Below are positions 46,503 through 55,568 of a stretch of DNA of 64,000 bases, piece after piece. Position numbers and translations under genes: made by a program. Each line of letters begins with the position of its first letter. Within the stretch, counting starts at the first letter, position 1. The notes beneath the pieces are model-generated. The model was not told where the DNA came from. It made no database searches and worked only from the letters and a program-made list of their open reading frames with translations. The stretch is from Pseudomonas shahriarae (GTDB taxonomy: Bacteria > Pseudomonadota > Gammaproteobacteria > Pseudomonadales > Pseudomonadaceae), in the NCBI RefSeq assembly GCF_014268455.2, contig NZ_CP077085.1:1674001-1738000 (forward strand), written 5' to 3'.

Positions 46503-47096
46503 TTAAAGGTTGAAATCCCCTTCAGCCACCAACTCGGTCAAAGGCCGGCGCGGGCTGGGAGCCTCCCGGGCCTGCAGGTAGTCCGCCAGAGTCGATTTGT
46601 CACCGAGCTTGCCCACGGCGACGGCCGCGTGCAGCGCATAGCCCTCGGGGATTTTCAGTTCCTTGCGGGTCAGCTCCTGATCGAAACCGGCCATGCCGTG
46701 GGTGTGCCAGCCGCTGAGGCTGGCCTGCAGCGCCAGGTGGCCCCAGGCCGAGCCGGTGTCAAAGGTGTGCCACAGTGCCGGGGTTTCTTCACTGGCGCCG
46801 GGTACCGCAAAGTCGGTTTTCGAGATCACGATCACCAATGCCGACGCATGTTGTGCCCAGCCACGGTTGAACTCGTTCAGCAGGCCCAGATACCGTTGCC
46901 AATCCGGCGTATCGCGCCGCGCGTACAAAAAGCGCCAGGGCTGCGAGTTATAAGCCGAAGGTGCCCAGCGTGCGGCTTCGAAGAAGCTCAGCAGGGTTTC
47001 CACCGCAATGCTCTCGCCGGTAAACGCACGCGGCGACCAACGGTCGGTGAACTGCGGATGAATCGGATAATCGGCAACGCGTGGCTCAGAGCTCAT
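46503..47096 (-). CDS. Nitroreductase-family protein
   Basis: A 197-residue FMN-dependent oxidoreductase. The opening DRWSPRAFTGESIAVETL and the FMN-binding ARWAPSAYNSQPWRFLYARR, plus GHLALQASLSGW, are classic family features. It likely reduces nitro or quinone compounds with NAD(P)H. I chose the ATG at 47096; a longer open frame runs antisense through the next two genes. Confidence 0.9.
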   Translation of the reverse strand: MSSEPRVADYPIHPQFTDRWSPRAFTGESIAVETLLSFFEAARWAPSAYNSQPWRFLYARRDTPDWQRYLGLLNEFNRGWAQHASALVIVISKTDFAVPGASEETPALWHTFDTGSAWGHLALQASLSGWHTHGMAGFDQELTRKELKIPEGYALHAAVAVGKLGDKSTLADYLQAREAPSPRRPLTELVAEGDFNL

Positions 47097-47249
47097 AAGC
47101 GCATCCTGATGAAAAAAACGGCCTTCAAAACTACGTCGCCGCTGCACGTCTGACAAGTCTCGCCTTACCGGCAGTCGTAAGCGCTTGGCCCCAGGGGGCT
47201 TGGGCACTAGACTGGCGACCTTTTCACCTACCGATACTGATGTAGAGCC

Positions 47250-47699
47250 ATGGCCGCTAAAGTCGAACCTTTCTGGATACGCAAAACCCTTGAGCACCTC
47301 GACCAGGAGGAGTGGGAGTCGCTGTGCGACGGCTGTGGCCTGTGCTGCCTGCAAAAGCTTGAAGACGAAGACGACAACAGCGTCTATTACACGCGTATCG
47401 CCTGCAAACTGCTGGACCTGAAAACCTGCCAGTGCACCGACTACCCCAACCGTAGGGACTCGGTGCCCGATTGCATCCAGCTCACCCCGGGCCAGGCCGA
47501 CCAGTTCAAGTGGCTGCCGCCGACCTGTGGTTATCGCCTGGTCAGTGAGCGCAAGGATTTGCCGCTCTGGCACCACCTGGTCTGCGGTGACCGCGATGCG
47601 GTGCACCACGAACGCATTTCCCAGTCCGGCCGCATGCTCAGCGAAGGCAGCGTGCCCGAGGACGATTGGGAGGATTACCTGATTTTCCGCGCAGGCTGA
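47250..47699 (+). CDS. YcgN-family cysteine cluster protein
   Basis: A 149-residue UPF0260/YcgN protein. The conserved cysteines begin with [10 protein letters not shown] (residues about 29-38), and others lie in [16 protein letters not shown] and VPDCIQLTP, a likely Fe-S or zinc binding pattern (CxxCxxCC). Function unknown. It lies 9 bp before the next gene, so the two may be co-transcribed. Confidence 0.88.
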   Translation: MAAKVEPFWIRKTLEHLDQEEWESLCDGCGLCCLQKLEDEDDNSVYYTRIACKLLDLKTCQCTDYPNRRDSVPDCIQLTPGQADQFKWLPPTCGYRLVSERKDLPLWHHLVCGDRDAVHHERISQSGRMLSEGSVPEDDWEDYLIFRAG

Positions 47700-47708
47700 G
47701 GAGAGCGT

Positions 47709-48941
47709 ATGACGGTCCAAGCCAAGCTGGCGGCGAGCCTGCTGTTGCTGGGGTTGAGCGCGTCGGCGTGGTCGGCGAAAAAGGTCGACCTCGATTATCA
47801 CGTCAAACTGTTGCCCCAGAGCGATCAGGCCGAGGTGCGCCTGAGCCTGTCCCAGGGGTCGGCTGTGCGCAGCCTGAACTTCGACCTGGGTCGCGACGGT
47901 GACTACAGCGACTTCAAGGCTGATGGCCAGTGGCAGGTCACGCCTGACGCGGGGGCCAGTCGCGGCCTGTGGCAGCCGGGTGCCGACAAGGCCAGCCTGA
48001 CCTACCGCGTGCGCCTGAGCCATGCGCGCAAGGCCGGCATCTACGAGTCGCGCATGACCCCCAGTTGGGCGCTGTTTCGCGGCGAGGATCTGGTGCCGGC
48101 GGCTCGCCTGGACCAGCAGGACGGCGTGGAGTTGGTGTCCCGGCTGACCTTCGAGCTGCCGCCGGGCTGGAAAAGCGTCGAGACCGCCTGGCCACGGATC
48201 GGCAAGCATAAGTTCCGTATCGACAATGTCTCCCGGCTGTTCGACCGGCCCACCGGCTGGATGGTCGCCGGCAGCCTGGGCAGCCGCCGGGTGCGCCTGG
48301 GCGAAACCGAAATCACCGTGTCCTCGCCCAAGGGCCAGGCCATGCGCCGCATGGACGTGCTGACCTTGCTGACATTTGTCTGGCCCCAGGTACAAGCGGC
48401 GTTTCCCCGGCATCCGGCCAAGCTGCTGCTGGTGGGCGCCAGTGACCCGATGCGCCGCGGCGCGTTCGCCGGGCGCGATTCGGTGTACCTCAATAGCCGT
48501 ACGCCGCTGGTCAGTGAAAACGGTAGTAGCCCGCTGATCCGCGAAGTGGTGCAGGCCATTGGCCGGTTCAATGACCATCAGGGCAGTGACTGGATCAGTG
48601 AGGGCCTTGCGGAGTATTACGCCATCGAACTGCTGCGTCGCGCAGGCGGTATCAGCGATGAGCGTTATGGGGCGATACAGGCGCGCTTGAGCAAGGACGG
48701 CAAGGGCGTAACGACGTTACGCGGTGAGCACGTCAACGGCGCCACAGTGGCGCGGGCAGTGGTGGTGTTGCAGGAGCTGGATCGTGAAATCCGCCTGAAA
48801 ACCCACAACAAACGCTCCCTGGACGACCTGACCCAGGCACTGATGCGCCTGGACAGCTTCAGCACCAAGGAGTTTGTGCAGTTGGCCGAAAGCGTGATCG
48901 GCCAATCCTCGGTGGTGCTCGACAGCAAATTGCTGCGCTGA
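47709..48941 (+). CDS. Exported degenerate M61-like (gluzincin) peptidase
   Basis: A 410-residue protein with a signal peptide (residues 1-22, SASAWSA). An N-terminal beta-rich domain (about 25-190) is followed by a helical gluzincin-like domain. At the place of the HExxH zinc motif it reads R-E-V-V-Q (278-282), so both His ligands are lost, while the downstream WISEGLAEYY with Glu298 is intact, as in M1/M61 peptidases. It is thus probably a non-catalytic binding protein. It lies 9 bp after ycgN-like gene 47250. Confidence 0.65.
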   Translation: MTVQAKLAASLLLLGLSASAWSAKKVDLDYHVKLLPQSDQAEVRLSLSQGSAVRSLNFDLGRDGDYSDFKADGQWQVTPDAGASRGLWQPGADKASLTYRVRLSHARKAGIYESRMTPSWALFRGEDLVPAARLDQQDGVELVSRLTFELPPGWKSVETAWPRIGKHKFRIDNVSRLFDRPTGWMVAGSLGSRRVRLGETEITVSSPKGQAMRRMDVLTLLTFVWPQVQAAFPRHPAKLLLVGASDPMRRGAFAGRDSVYLNSRTPLVSENGSSPLIREVVQAIGRFNDHQGSDWISEGLAEYYAIELLRRAGGISDERYGAIQARLSKDGKGVTTLRGEHVNGATVARAVVVLQELDREIRLKTHNKRSLDDLTQALMRLDSFSTKEFVQLAESVIGQSSVVLDSKLLR

Positions 48942-48962
48942 CCTCAAGTGGAAACAGGCTTG

Positions 48963-49014
48963 TGTAGGAGCTGGCTTGTCGGGTCGCCGCATCGCAGGCA
49001 AGCCAGCTCCCACA
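48963..49014. repeat. REP palindrome
   Basis: Facing copies of the GTAGGAGCTGGCTTG / CAAGCCAGCTCCCACA core, separated by about 20 bp, directly after gene 47709-48941. Confidence 0.75.
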
Positions 49015-49071
49015 GGAGTCCGCGCACGCCTCGACGATCAGGTCGGCTGTCAGGCCGCCTCGCTTTGCTTG

Positions 49072-49353
49072 TGATCTTGATCTTAGGCGCCCCGTTAAAC
49101 CACGCTGGCCGTCATCCGATTTTGATTTGGGGGGTAACCCGGCAGGACGCCGGGTTAGCCGCGCTGGGCCATGGATGGCCCATCGCGGCGGCCCCCCAAA
49201 TCAATGTCGGATGACGGGCACACCGAGCCTAGGCGAGGTGCCGAGTGGTGGGGCAAGAGCCCTTTTGGTTACTTTTGGGGCTCTTTTCCAAAAGTGACCC
49301 GCTGTAAGAGCGGAACCAATAGCCGCCGTGACCCCAGCAACGGATATGCACAC
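49072..49353. repeat. 280-bp structured intergenic repeat, copy 1
   Basis: The first 33 bp match the start of the copy at 57492 exactly, and later blocks (GCCGAGTGGTGGGGCAAGAG-like and GCGGAACCAATAGCCGCCG) also match. In between, paired arms form: GTCATCCGAT...GATTTGGGGGG (49111-49134) with its near-complement at 49192-49215 (22 of 24), an inner AACCCGGC/GCCGGGTT hairpin, a GGGCCAT/ATGGCCC hairpin, then GTTACTTTTGG/CCAAAAGTGAC and CCGCT/AGCGG hairpins. No gene is encoded. Confidence 0.85.
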
Positions 49354-49433
49354 AACCCCAAGAACCACGAAAGAGTTGCGTAGATACCTATGCGGCGTCC
49401 CGACTAAACCAGCCCCCACCTTTGGCTTGTGCC

Positions 49434-49775
49434 TCAGGGCGCGGTTTTTTCGGCAGCCACTTCAGCCCGAGTCTTGAGGTTCTTCAGTTCCTCACCCGCG
49501 CGCTCGATGCGGGTGCGCACGCTATTCATATCCTGGCGGCTTTTTTCCAGCAGCGACTTGGCCGAACTATGGCCGCTGATCCCGCGCGCCAAGGCCACAC
49601 CACCAATCGCCACCTGGATCAGGCCGAAAAAGCCACCGCGGCGAATGCCCTTGCCCATCATCACTACGCCACCGGCCAGTGAGCCAATGCGCTCCCAGCC
49701 CTGGACGTTCTGGGTCGGCTGGGTCTGGAACGGTGTCGATTCAATCATGGGTTTGAGGGTTTTGCTGTCGCTCAT
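49434..49775 (-). CDS. Small membrane protein, YgaP-TM/DUF2892-like
   Basis: A 113-residue protein. Residues about 27-72 (GWERIGSLAGGVVMMGKGI then FFGLIQVAIGGVALARG) resemble the two-helix YgaP transmembrane domain. A polar helix with coiled-coil character follows (LLEKSRQDMNSVRTRIERAG). I chose the ATG at 49775. Function unknown. Confidence 0.65.
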   Translation of the reverse strand: MSDSKTLKPMIESTPFQTQPTQNVQGWERIGSLAGGVVMMGKGIRRGGFFGLIQVAIGGVALARGISGHSSAKSLLEKSRQDMNSVRTRIERAGEELKNLKTRAEVAAEKTAP

Positions 49776-49844
49776 GTTCTGTCTCCAACAAAGGGCCATA
49801 GATATGCAACTGACTGCGGGCCAGAGGTGGATGTTCCCGCCAAA

Positions 49845-50312
49845 TCAGTACTTGGGCCCCGAACGGGTGTTATTGCCCTTGGCCAGGCGATCGTAGAGCA
49901 CCACGTTGACGGTGGCTGCGAGGTTCATGCAGCCGGTGGTCGGGATGTAGACCACATCTTCGCACCACTCGCGGATCTCTTTATCGAGGGAGCCATCTTC
50001 GGGGCCGAAGATATACAGCGCGCGATCAGGATGGGTGTATTCCGGCAGCGGCCGGGCACCGTCCACCAACTCCACGGCAACCGGAATGCAGCCCAGAGGC
50101 AGGATCTTTTTCAGGTCGTCGATGCCGATCAGCGGGATGTCGTGGTGGACTTTCTTGGTGTCGGTAATAAAGTCCCGGGCCCGCTCATAGCGTTTACCGG
50201 TGTAGAACACCGAAGCCACCCCATAGCAGCCAGCAGCGCGCATGACCGAACCGACGTTTTCGGGGGATTTGGGGTTATACAGACCGATGCAGCTGTAGCG
50301 TTTATTGCCCAC
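49845..50312 (-). CDS. TrmH (SPOUT)-family RNA methyltransferase
   Basis: A 155-residue SPOUT methyltransferase. The knot-forming SAM-binding segments are IGLYNPKSPENVGSVMRAAG, LYIFGPEDGSLDKEI and YIPTTGCMNLAATVNVVLYD. The short form without an N-terminal domain resembles TrmL-type or other tRNA 2'-O-methyltransferases. I prefer the GTG at 50312 (MGNKRYSCIGLY) to a TTG 10 codons upstream; ATG is not available. Confidence 0.85.
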   Translation of the reverse strand: MGNKRYSCIGLYNPKSPENVGSVMRAAGCYGVASVFYTGKRYERARDFITDTKKVHHDIPLIGIDDLKKILPLGCIPVAVELVDGARPLPEYTHPDRALYIFGPEDGSLDKEIREWCEDVVYIPTTGCMNLAATVNVVLYDRLAKGNNTRSGPKY

Positions 50313-50400
50313 GGGAGAGGGTGCCTTCGAGAAAAACCGCAATTATACGGGGATTGCTCGAGCAGCGGTCGCTATAGAAATGGTGTGTTTGGGCGATTGT

Positions 50401-50469
50401 CATCGCGGGCAAGCTCGGCTCCCACAGGTGAACACATTTCAAATGTGGGAGCCGGGCTTGCCCGCGATG
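50401..50469. repeat. REP palindrome (26-bp arms)
   Basis: Arms 50401-50426 and 50444-50469 are complementary apart from one mismatch. The core ATCGCGGGCAAGCTCGGCTC is the second REP variant of the window. Confidence 0.85.
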
Positions 50470-50494
50470 ACGTCGTAACGTTCAGCGACGACCG

Positions 50495-50872
50495 TCAGTC
50501 GTCCTTCTTCATCAACCCCGCCAACGCCGCAAACGGGTTGTGCGTGGCCTTGGCGATGGTCGGGCTGCTGGTGGAGCCTTCGCCGAAATACTGTTGGTCG
50601 GTATAGCGCGAGTGCTCGTTGTCATGGCAGTACAAGCAGAGCAATTCCCAGTTGGAACCGTCCTGGGGGTTGTCGTCATGGTTGTGGTTACGGTGGTGCA
50701 CAGTCAGTTCGCTGAGGCGCTTGCCGGCGAATTCACGGGCACAGCGGCCACACACATGGGGGTACATTTTCAGGGCTTTGTCGCGGTAGCCCATTTCCCG
50801 GTCGCGCTGGGCATCGGCAAGGATGCGGTCCAGCTTGGCGGTGTGGGAGGGCGGGTTGCTTGAGCTCATCAT
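50495..50872 (-). CDS. YajD-family HNH nuclease
   Basis: A 125-residue protein with a HNH zinc-nuclease core: CGRCAREF, LTVHHRNHNHDDNPQDGSNW and LLCLYCHDNEH (Cys, His, His, Asn and Cys positions intact), as in E. coli YajD. The start is ATG at 50872 or 50869. It is not near a restriction system. Confidence 0.85.
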   Translation of the reverse strand: MMSSSNPPSHTAKLDRILADAQRDREMGYRDKALKMYPHVCGRCAREFAGKRLSELTVHHRNHNHDDNPQDGSNWELLCLYCHDNEHSRYTDQQYFGEGSTSSPTIAKATHNPFAALAGLMKKDD

Positions 50873-51480
50873 GGCTCCTGTTTTCTAGTGGATCACGGAT
50901 GGCGTTGATTCTAGCTGCTCGCGGGGCAATAAGCCCTTGGCTTTTTCAGCCCGGGTGCCGGCCGGCGACGGGGTGCTGTGGAACGGGGTAATAATGCCCG
51001 CCTATCTATTTAAAAACCGTTGGGAAGTTAAAGAGCGCAAAAGTTAGTCTGGGGCGAGAAAGTGTTGGACTAACTTTGCCAAGTTCTTTAATGTGGCGCC
51101 TCTTGGCCCACCGCCGCTGTGGTGTCGAGTATTCAATAAGCCTGGTCTTTCCGGGCGACCGTTAGTTTCCCGTGCAATCGGGTTTTCCCATCACGATATC
51201 AGCCTCCGCGGCTGGCGTTGTGGCGTTTCAAATCAGAGGCGCTCGTCCAGAGCGTGCTGCTGCCTATCACCGAAGTCGGGTAGGTTGAAGAGTCTGATGA
51301 TCGTCTTTCCAATAATAAAAACGACGAATTACCCTGTGCTTATAAATTCATGACTCTGGAATTATATTCTATGTGAGTTGTAAGTTTGTGGTGCGTGTTA
51401 ATAAGTTTTGATGCTCATTTTGCTTATATTCAACGGCTCGGTCTTCAATTCAATACATGCAATTTGTTGTAGAGGCTGTT
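50873..51480. other. 600-bp gap with an inverted repeat, between yajD and rarD
   Basis: No convincing gene. A near-symmetric element at 51028-51091 has a perfect 10-bp core (AAAGTTAGTC at 51040-51049 with GACTAACTTT at 51068-51077) and outer TTAAAGA/TCTTTAA arms. The remainder becomes AT-rich towards rarD (51,300-51,450). A weak frame at 51093-51353 has no plausible start site. A small RNA or an operator region is possible. Confidence 0.45.
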
Positions 51481-52365
51481 GTGTCTAAAGGTGTTGTTCT
51501 GGCGGTTTCCGCTTCCTTCCTGTTTGGCGTGCTGTATTTCTTTACCTCTCTTCTTGAGCCCTTGGATGGCCAGCAGATATTTGCCTGGCGAATCCTTATT
51601 TCGTTGCCCTTCATGACGCTGCTGCTCGCCCTGTCCGGGGATTGGCAATGGGTGCCGCTGATCTACAAGCGCTTGCGCGAGAAACCGGCCTTGCTGCCCT
51701 GCGTGGTGCTGACCAGCGCGCTGGTGGGGGTGCAGTTATGGATCTTTATGTGGGCGCCGCTCAATGGCCACGGCCTGGACGTTTCCCTGGGTTACTTCCT
51801 GTTGCCGCTGACCATGGTCATTACCGGGCGTATCGTTTATGGCGAACGCCTTTCCCATCTGCAAAAGATTGCCGCCGTGTTGGCTGCGGTGGGGGTGGGC
51901 AATGAGTTGTACCGCACGGGTGGGTTTTCCTGGACCACCTTGGTGGTCTGCGTCGGTTACCCGCTGTATTTCGTCCTGCGCCGGCGCTGTGGCACCGACA
52001 ACCTGGGCGGTTTATGGCTGGACATGATGCTGATGATCCCGGTGGCGCTGTGGTTCATCCTCGGCGGCCACCCCATCGGCGAGACGCTGGCGCAGCGCCC
52101 GGCGTTGTATTGGCTGGTGCCAGTGATGGGCCTGGTCAGTGCGGCGGCAGGTTACTGCTACATCCTCGCCAGCCGCCTGTTGCCCTTTAGCCTGTTCGGT
52201 CTGCTCAGTTACGCTGAGCCGGTGCTGCTGGTGGCGGTGTCGCTGATGCTGGGCGACAGCCTCAAGCCGGGCCAGTGGATGACCTACCTGCCCATCTGGC
52301 TGGCGGTGGTGGTGCTGGTGCTGGAAGGTTTGCGGCATCTGAATCGCCTGCGCCGCTCGATCTGA
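51481..52365 (+). CDS. rarD: RarD-type EamA transporter
   Basis: A 294-residue ten-helix DMT-superfamily protein. The start SKGVVLAVSASFLFGVLYFF, the QQIFAWRILISLPF segment and the C-terminal LFGLLSYAEPVLLV are characteristic of RarD (chloramphenicol-sensitive protein RarD family). I chose the GTG at 51481, preceded by TAGAGG, to match the family N-terminus; an ATG at 51457 is eight codons earlier. The substrate is unknown. Confidence 0.88.
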   Translation: MSKGVVLAVSASFLFGVLYFFTSLLEPLDGQQIFAWRILISLPFMTLLLALSGDWQWVPLIYKRLREKPALLPCVVLTSALVGVQLWIFMWAPLNGHGLDVSLGYFLLPLTMVITGRIVYGERLSHLQKIAAVLAAVGVGNELYRTGGFSWTTLVVCVGYPLYFVLRRRCGTDNLGGLWLDMMLMIPVALWFILGGHPIGETLAQRPALYWLVPVMGLVSAAAGYCYILASRLLPFSLFGLLSYAEPVLLVAVSLMLGDSLKPGQWMTYLPIWLAVVVLVLEGLRHLNRLRRSI

Positions 52366-52377
52366 CCGGCGCGCCCT

Positions 52378-53064
52378 TCAGCCCTTGAGTTTCTCGGCAA
52401 TCCAGATGGTATGCCGGGTGCCCTTGTTGCCATGGGCAAAGACTTGCACTTCCTCGGCCTTGAAGCCGGCCTTGCGCAATTTGTCGCTGAACTGCTTGTC
52501 GGCGCTGGCCGACCACACTGCCAGCACGCCCTTGGGGCGCAGGGCCTTGGCGCAGGCGCTGAGGCCGCCGGCGGAGTACAGCCAGCTGTTGGCTTTCTGC
52601 GTCAGGCCTTCGGGGCCGTTGTCGACGTCGAGCATGATTGCATCAAAGCCCTGGGGCTCGGCTTGCAGCACCTTGGCCACGTCTTCCAGGCGGATCACGG
52701 TGCGCGGGTCCTGCAGCGGGTTGCCGGATTTTTCCCCGAGCGGGCCGCGATTCCACTCCACCACGCCCGGCACCAATTCAGCCACCACCACTTCGGCCGT
52801 CTTGCCCAGGTGCTTGAGGGCCGAGGCCAGGGTGAAGCCCATGCCCAGGCCGCCAATCAATACCCGTGAACCGGGGCGTCCGGCGACCTTGCGGCAGGGA
52901 ATCTCTGCCAGGGCATCTTCGGAACCGTGCATGCGCGTGTTCATCAATTGCCCGCCGTCACCGCCCTGGATCTTGATCACAAAATCCTCGCCGTATTCGA
53001 ACAGGCACAGGGCGCCGCCGTTATCGGGGATCGGGGTGGTGTCGAGCAGCACGAAACGTTTCAT
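52378..53064 (-). CDS. Spermidine synthase-like SAM-binding protein
   Basis: A 228-residue Rossmann methyltransferase-fold protein of the spermine/spermidine synthase type: VLIGGLGMGFTLASAL (motif I, about residues 68-83), VVAELVPGVVEWNR and DAIMLDVDNGPEGL. It lacks the N-terminal tetramer domain, so the aminopropyl-transfer role is uncertain. It is convergent with rarD (12-bp gap). Confidence 0.8.
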   Translation of the reverse strand: MKRFVLLDTTPIPDNGGALCLFEYGEDFVIKIQGGDGGQLMNTRMHGSEDALAEIPCRKVAGRPGSRVLIGGLGMGFTLASALKHLGKTAEVVVAELVPGVVEWNRGPLGEKSGNPLQDPRTVIRLEDVAKVLQAEPQGFDAIMLDVDNGPEGLTQKANSWLYSAGGLSACAKALRPKGVLAVWSASADKQFSDKLRKAGFKAEEVQVFAHGNKGTRHTIWIAEKLKG

Positions 53065-53145
53065 GGAAATCTCATTGGGAAGGGCATTCTTGCGCGGTTG
53101 GGAGTAGCCTTGGGACTGGTTAACAGTCAGGCCATGGAGCCATCG

Positions 53146-53427
53146 ATGAAGTGCAGCATTCTAGCGGTCATTGTAGGAAGTGTGCTCACATTGGGTGCCG
53201 CACATGCCCAGCAGTTGCAACCGGTGCCGAACACGCCGGCGACCACCACCGGCGCGCCGGGCACTGCAACGCCGACCCCGTATCCGCAAATCACCCCGCC
53301 AACCGCACCCAAGCCACAAGGGGCCGGGGTGCCGTTGCCACCGATTGAAATGCCCAAGCCGCCCAAGGACCAGACCTTGCCCGGCCTGCAGCAAAACGAC
53401 AGCAAGCCGAAGGCGGCGGGTTCTTAA
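53146..53427 (+). CDS. Small exported proline-rich protein
   Basis: A 93-residue protein: a signal peptide (1-20, ending AAHAQ) and then a low-complexity, proline/threonine-rich tail (TPTPYPQITPPTAPKP and PIEMPKPPKDQTLP) ending in charged residues. I chose the ATG at 53146, which has GGAG 6 bp upstream, over one at 53134. Its stop overlaps the stop codon of the convergent ptrB gene. Function unknown. Confidence 0.6.
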   Translation: MKCSILAVIVGSVLTLGAAHAQQLQPVPNTPATTTGAPGTATPTPYPQITPPTAPKPQGAGVPLPPIEMPKPPKDQTLPGLQQNDSKPKAAGS

Positions 53428-55478
53428 ACCAGCCCCAGGGCCTTGAACACAAAGGCGTATTCCAGGGCCACATCACGCAAACCCTGGTAACGGCCGCTCA
53501 TGCCGCCATGGCCTGCGCCCAGTTCGGTCTTGAGCAGCAGCAGGTTGTCGTCGGTCTTGGTGGCCCGCAGCTTGGCCACCCATTTGGCGGCTTCCCAGTA
53601 CTGCACGCGGCTGTCGTTATAGCCGGCGATCACCAGCATCGCCGGGTAGGCCTGGGCGCTGACGTTTTCGTAGGGCGCATAGGCCTTGATCCGCTCATAC
53701 ACCTCGGGCTCCTGTGGGTTGCCCCATTCGTCATATTCGGTGACGGTCAGTGGCAGGTCCGGGTCGAGCATGGTGTTGAGTACATCGACAAAAGGCACTT
53801 CGGCAATCGCCGCCTGGAACAACTCCGGGCGTTGGTTGAGCACGGCACCGATCAACAGCCCGCCGGCGCTGCCGCCGCTGATAGCCAGTTGTTTGGAGGT
53901 GGTCAGGCCCTCGGCGATCAGGTGTTCGGCGCAGGCGATAAAATCGCTGAACGTGTTTTGCTTGTGCTCCTGCTTGCCGGCGCGGTACCAGGCTTCGCCC
54001 AATTCGCCGCCACCGCGCACATGGGCAATGGCAAACGCCACGCCACGGTCCAGCAGGCTCAGGCGCGCATGGGAAAACCACGGGTCGAGGCTCGAACCGT
54101 AGGCGCCGTAGCCGTACAGGTACAGCGGCGTTGGCTGGCCCACCTGGTCGCGCTTGACCACCAGGCTGATCGGCACCTGGGTACCATCGGCAGAAGTGGC
54201 CCATAGCCGCTGGCTGACATAATCGTCGGCATTGAACACGCCCAATACCGGGGTTTCCTTGAGCACTTGCTGCGCGCCGCTGGCCAGTTCCAACTGGCGG
54301 ACCTGGGCCGGACGATTGAGTGCTTCATAGCGCAGGCGGATCTTGTCGCTGTCGAATTCCAGGCTGTTTTGCACGTACAGGCTGTAGGCCGCGTCTGGTA
54401 ATTCCACGCGGTAAGTCGGCAGGCCTTGTGGGTGCACGTCGATTACCGGCAAGCCGCCAATGCGCAGGCTCAGGGTCATGGCCCGGGCGTTGAGGGTCAC
54501 GCCATCGAGCATCACTGCGTCATCGTGGGCAATCAGGTTGTGCCACTGGTCTTCAGTGGGCACGCTGCCGTTGTCAGCCGCCTGGAACAGCGCAAAGTTG
54601 ATGCCATCGCGGTTACTGCGGATAAACCAGGTCCATTGGTCGTCCAGCTTGCCGTGGTCGACATCGTATTCATGGCCTTCAACCCGTGGCGCCAGGCAGG
54701 CAAATGCCTGTTGCGGCTGCTCGGCGTCCAGGGCCCAGACTTCGCTGGTGGTCTTGCTGCCCAGCGACAGCAGCAATTGGCGCTCGGAACTGGAGCGGTA
54801 GCAATGCAGGAAAAAGCGCCCGTCGGGCTCGTGAAACACTTCTTCGGCGGCGGTGCCGTCCAGCCGATAGCGATACAGCTTGTGCGGGCGATGGGTGTCG
54901 TCCAGTTCACCGAAGAACAGCGTCAGGCTGTCGTTGGCCCAGGTCATGCTGCCGTCGCAGTCTTCGAAGGCCAGTTCACTGACCTTGCCTGAAGACAATT
55001 CCTTCACGTACAGGGTGTAGATCTCTTCGCCGTTGGTATCCAGGCTGTAGGCCAGGCGCTTGTGGTCCGGGCTGATGCTGAAGGCACCGAGGGAGAAAAA
55101 ACCACCATTGGCCAGCACATTCGGGTCCAGCAGCAATTCTTCGGCGCTTTCGTCGATCTGCTGGCTGTCGTCGGCCGGGCGTGGGCAGCGGTAATGCCGC
55201 GCGTATTCGTCACCGGCAGTGGTGCGTGTGTAATACAGGTACGGGCCCCAGGGCGAGGGCAGTGACAGGTCGGTCTCGAGGATACGGCCCTTGATCTCCT
55301 GGAACAGGCTTTCGCGCAACGCGCTCTGCTCCTCAAGTTGCGCCTCTTGCCAGGCATTTTCGGCCTTGAGGTAGTCGAGCACCTCGCTGTTGTCGCGCTC
55401 CTGCAACCAGGCGTACGGGTCCTGGCCTGAATCCTGGCGGGCAATTGGGGCGGCAGCGGCGTGGGTCGATGAAGGCAT
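53424..55478 (-). CDS. ptrB: Oligopeptidase B (S9A prolyl oligopeptidase family)
   Basis: A 684-residue cytoplasmic serine peptidase that cuts short peptides after basic residues. An N-terminal beta-propeller (about 70-400) is followed by an alpha/beta-hydrolase domain with the catalytic triad: Ser in SGGSAGGLL, Asp in YNDSRVQYWE and His in GAGHGGMSGR. Length and motifs are typical. It is divergent from a membrane-protein gene 90 bp away. Confidence 0.93.
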   Translation of the reverse strand: MPSSTHAAAAPIARQDSGQDPYAWLQERDNSEVLDYLKAENAWQEAQLEEQSALRESLFQEIKGRILETDLSLPSPWGPYLYYTRTTAGDEYARHYRCPRPADDSQQIDESAEELLLDPNVLANGGFFSLGAFSISPDHKRLAYSLDTNGEEIYTLYVKELSSGKVSELAFEDCDGSMTWANDSLTLFFGELDDTHRPHKLYRYRLDGTAAEEVFHEPDGRFFLHCYRSSSERQLLLSLGSKTTSEVWALDAEQPQQAFACLAPRVEGHEYDVDHGKLDDQWTWFIRSNRDGINFALFQAADNGSVPTEDQWHNLIAHDDAVMLDGVTLNARAMTLSLRIGGLPVIDVHPQGLPTYRVELPDAAYSLYVQNSLEFDSDKIRLRYEALNRPAQVRQLELASGAQQVLKETPVLGVFNADDYVSQRLWATSADGTQVPISLVVKRDQVGQPTPLYLYGYGAYGSSLDPWFSHARLSLLDRGVAFAIAHVRGGGELGEAWYRAGKQEHKQNTFSDFIACAEHLIAEGLTTSKQLAISGGSAGGLLIGAVLNQRPELFQAAIAEVPFVDVLNTMLDPDLPLTVTEYDEWGNPQEPEVYERIKAYAPYENVSAQAYPAMLVIAGYNDSRVQYWEAAKWVAKLRATKTDDNLLLLKTELGAGHGGMSGRYQGLRDVALEYAFVFKALGLV

Positions 55479-55568
55479 GGATCACTCTCTGTCTGGGGGT
55501 GGGCCGACGGCGTTGCAGCCGTGGCACTCAAAAGCCGTTATCATACGGGCCTGTTTGCCTACCTTGCC

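Noticed and set aside
47096..48578. N-terminal extension of the nitroreductase frame
   Set aside because: The extension runs antisense to YcgN and the M61-like gene; the family N-terminus begins at the ATG at 47096.
51093..51353. 86-codon plus-strand frame
   Set aside because: No Shine-Dalgarno sequence, poor codon use, and no recognisable similarity.
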